Shown: piece after piece, positions 63,522-64,000 of the stretch
Layout: every line of letters starts with the position of its first letter
Position numbering within the stretch: position 1 is the stretch's first letter
Origin: Parasedimentitalea maritima
GTDB lineage: Bacteria; Pseudomonadota; Alphaproteobacteria; Rhodobacterales; Rhodobacteraceae
DNA: 64,000 nucleotides
Assembly (NCBI RefSeq): GCF_005771405.1
Contig: NZ_VAUA01000003.1
Span: 1-64,000 of the forward strand
Reading direction: 5' to 3'
Notes under the pieces: generated by a model
What the model was told of the DNA's origin: nothing
The model's input: the letters and a program-made list of their open reading frames with translations, nothing else
Databases searched by the model: none
Translations under genes and position numbers: made by a program

Positions 63522-64000
63522 CTATGTCGTTTCCTTTTCTTCCCAATCGGAACTGGTCAACCTGAAGCACATCCAGCGCGCAGCACCGGTGCCCAAATCC
63601 AGTTCCTCTTCGCCCATGTTGACAGCCCCCAGTTTGGCGGTGGCCTTTTGGGAGCGGATGTTTGTCGGATCGATGTGAAACCAGACCTCGGGCCGGAATT
63701 TGAACACATGACCCATCATTAGTGATTTCAGTTCAGCATTCACAGTGCCGCCCCAACAGGCGCGCTCCAGAAAGGTATAGCCGATCGAAATGTCCTGATC
63801 CGATGTGGGGGCCTCGTAATAGCGCGAGCAGCCGATGACCTTACCTGTACTTTTTTCCAGCACAACAACTGTTGCCTCAGTTGCAAGCAGCATATCGAAA
63901 TATGGCCTGAAGACTTCCTTTTCGTGGCGATCCTTGGCCGGGTGCCCCGCCCAAACCAAGGGATCACTTGCGGCCAGATACAAGCCGTCAAAATCATCCG
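63522..64000 (-). CDS. GNAT family acetyltransferase, 5' end outside the window
   Basis: The frame is open to the window edge; the first visible residues are DDFDGLYLAASDPLVWAGHP. It has the RimJ/RimL-type pattern with YYEAPTSDQDISIGYTFLERACWGGTVNAEL and FHIDPTNIRSQKATAKLGAVNMGE, where the acceptor is often a protein N-terminus or small amine. The true start lies beyond 64000. TTG 63981-63983 is not the start in my view, since the frame continues upstream with family residues. Confidence 0.82.
   Translation of the reverse strand, partial: DDFDGLYLAASDPLVWAGHPAKDRHEKEVFRPYFDMLLATEATVVVLEKSTGKVIGCSRYYEAPTSDQDISIGYTFLERACWGGTVNAELKSLMMGHVFKFRPEVWFHIDPTNIRSQKATAKLGAVNMGEEELDLGTGAARWMCFRLTSSDWEEKETT

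Overview
The window looks like a chromosomal segment of a marine alphaproteobacterium of the Rhodobacterales (Roseobacter group). This rests on gene content and order, not on a marker gene: TRAP transporter, CarD, fdxA and an SUV3-like helicase in a row, rpoH and rluD close together, small families known mainly from Rhodobacteraceae (DUF6476, DUF6324, DUF6500), and a tRNA-His with A73 and no encoded G-1. Coding density is high and base composition is moderately GC-rich.

Layout. Bases 1-1685 are a mobile-element scar on the 3' side of a tRNA-Thr gene: the end of an IS481-like transposase, a headless AAA-ATPase (RepA-like) fragment, a 34-bp palindrome and a phage terminase small subunit without its large subunit. 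From 1.9 to 8.5 kb lie a sulfotransferase-like gene with modABC (molybdate uptake) and a complete TRAP transporter. From 8.5 to 17 kb are a glycosyltransferase-like gene, O-acetylhomoserine sulfhydrylase, a SIMPL protein, a large one-TM protein with a GspC/PilP-like end, and hppD divergent from an Lrp regulator. From 17 to 21 kb there are three tandem copies of a PAS protein with a chemoreceptor-tip-like core. A KefB/C-type antiporter, cobT/cobS and a potassium channel follow. A minus-strand block (carD, fdxA, S4 protein, helicase, TPR protein) reaches 31 kb.

From 31 to 39 kb: SCP2 domain protein with alpha/beta hydrolase, DUF3291, oligoendopeptidase F, GFA, YciI, GNAT, an unknown protein, a DksA/TraR-type zinc finger with an in-frame UGA at a conserved Cys position, and a Gfo/Idh/MocA oxidoreductase. 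From 39 to 49 kb: membrane dipeptidase, a GCCAG-repeat intergenic region, rpoH, a LysR/NTF2-like pair sitting between rpoH and rluD, rluD head-to-head with DUF6476 (start codons overlap), two exported unknowns, tRNA-His, GNAT, DUF6324, and a small membrane protein overlapping a chemoreceptor. From 49 to 64 kb: MmcB, an ArsR/SRPBCC pair with a 14-bp inverted-repeat operator, a Hint-domain protein, an adenylate cyclase, a hybrid histidine kinase, the ribB-ribH-nusB operon, a structured 534-base intergenic region, a trans-sulfuration-type PLP enzyme, a caspase-like/peptidoglycan-binding/C-type-lectin protein, an MDR oxidoreductase, DUF6500 and a GNAT gene cut by the window end.

Points of most interest: the UGA exactly at a zinc-ligand Cys (37791-37793), the three tandem PAS proteins with a nearly invariant degenerate receptor-tip core, the caspase-lectin protein, the strand-biased GCCAG repeat region, and the structured RNA-like segment upstream of ribB. 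All functions are read from sequence motifs by eye; no database search was run.
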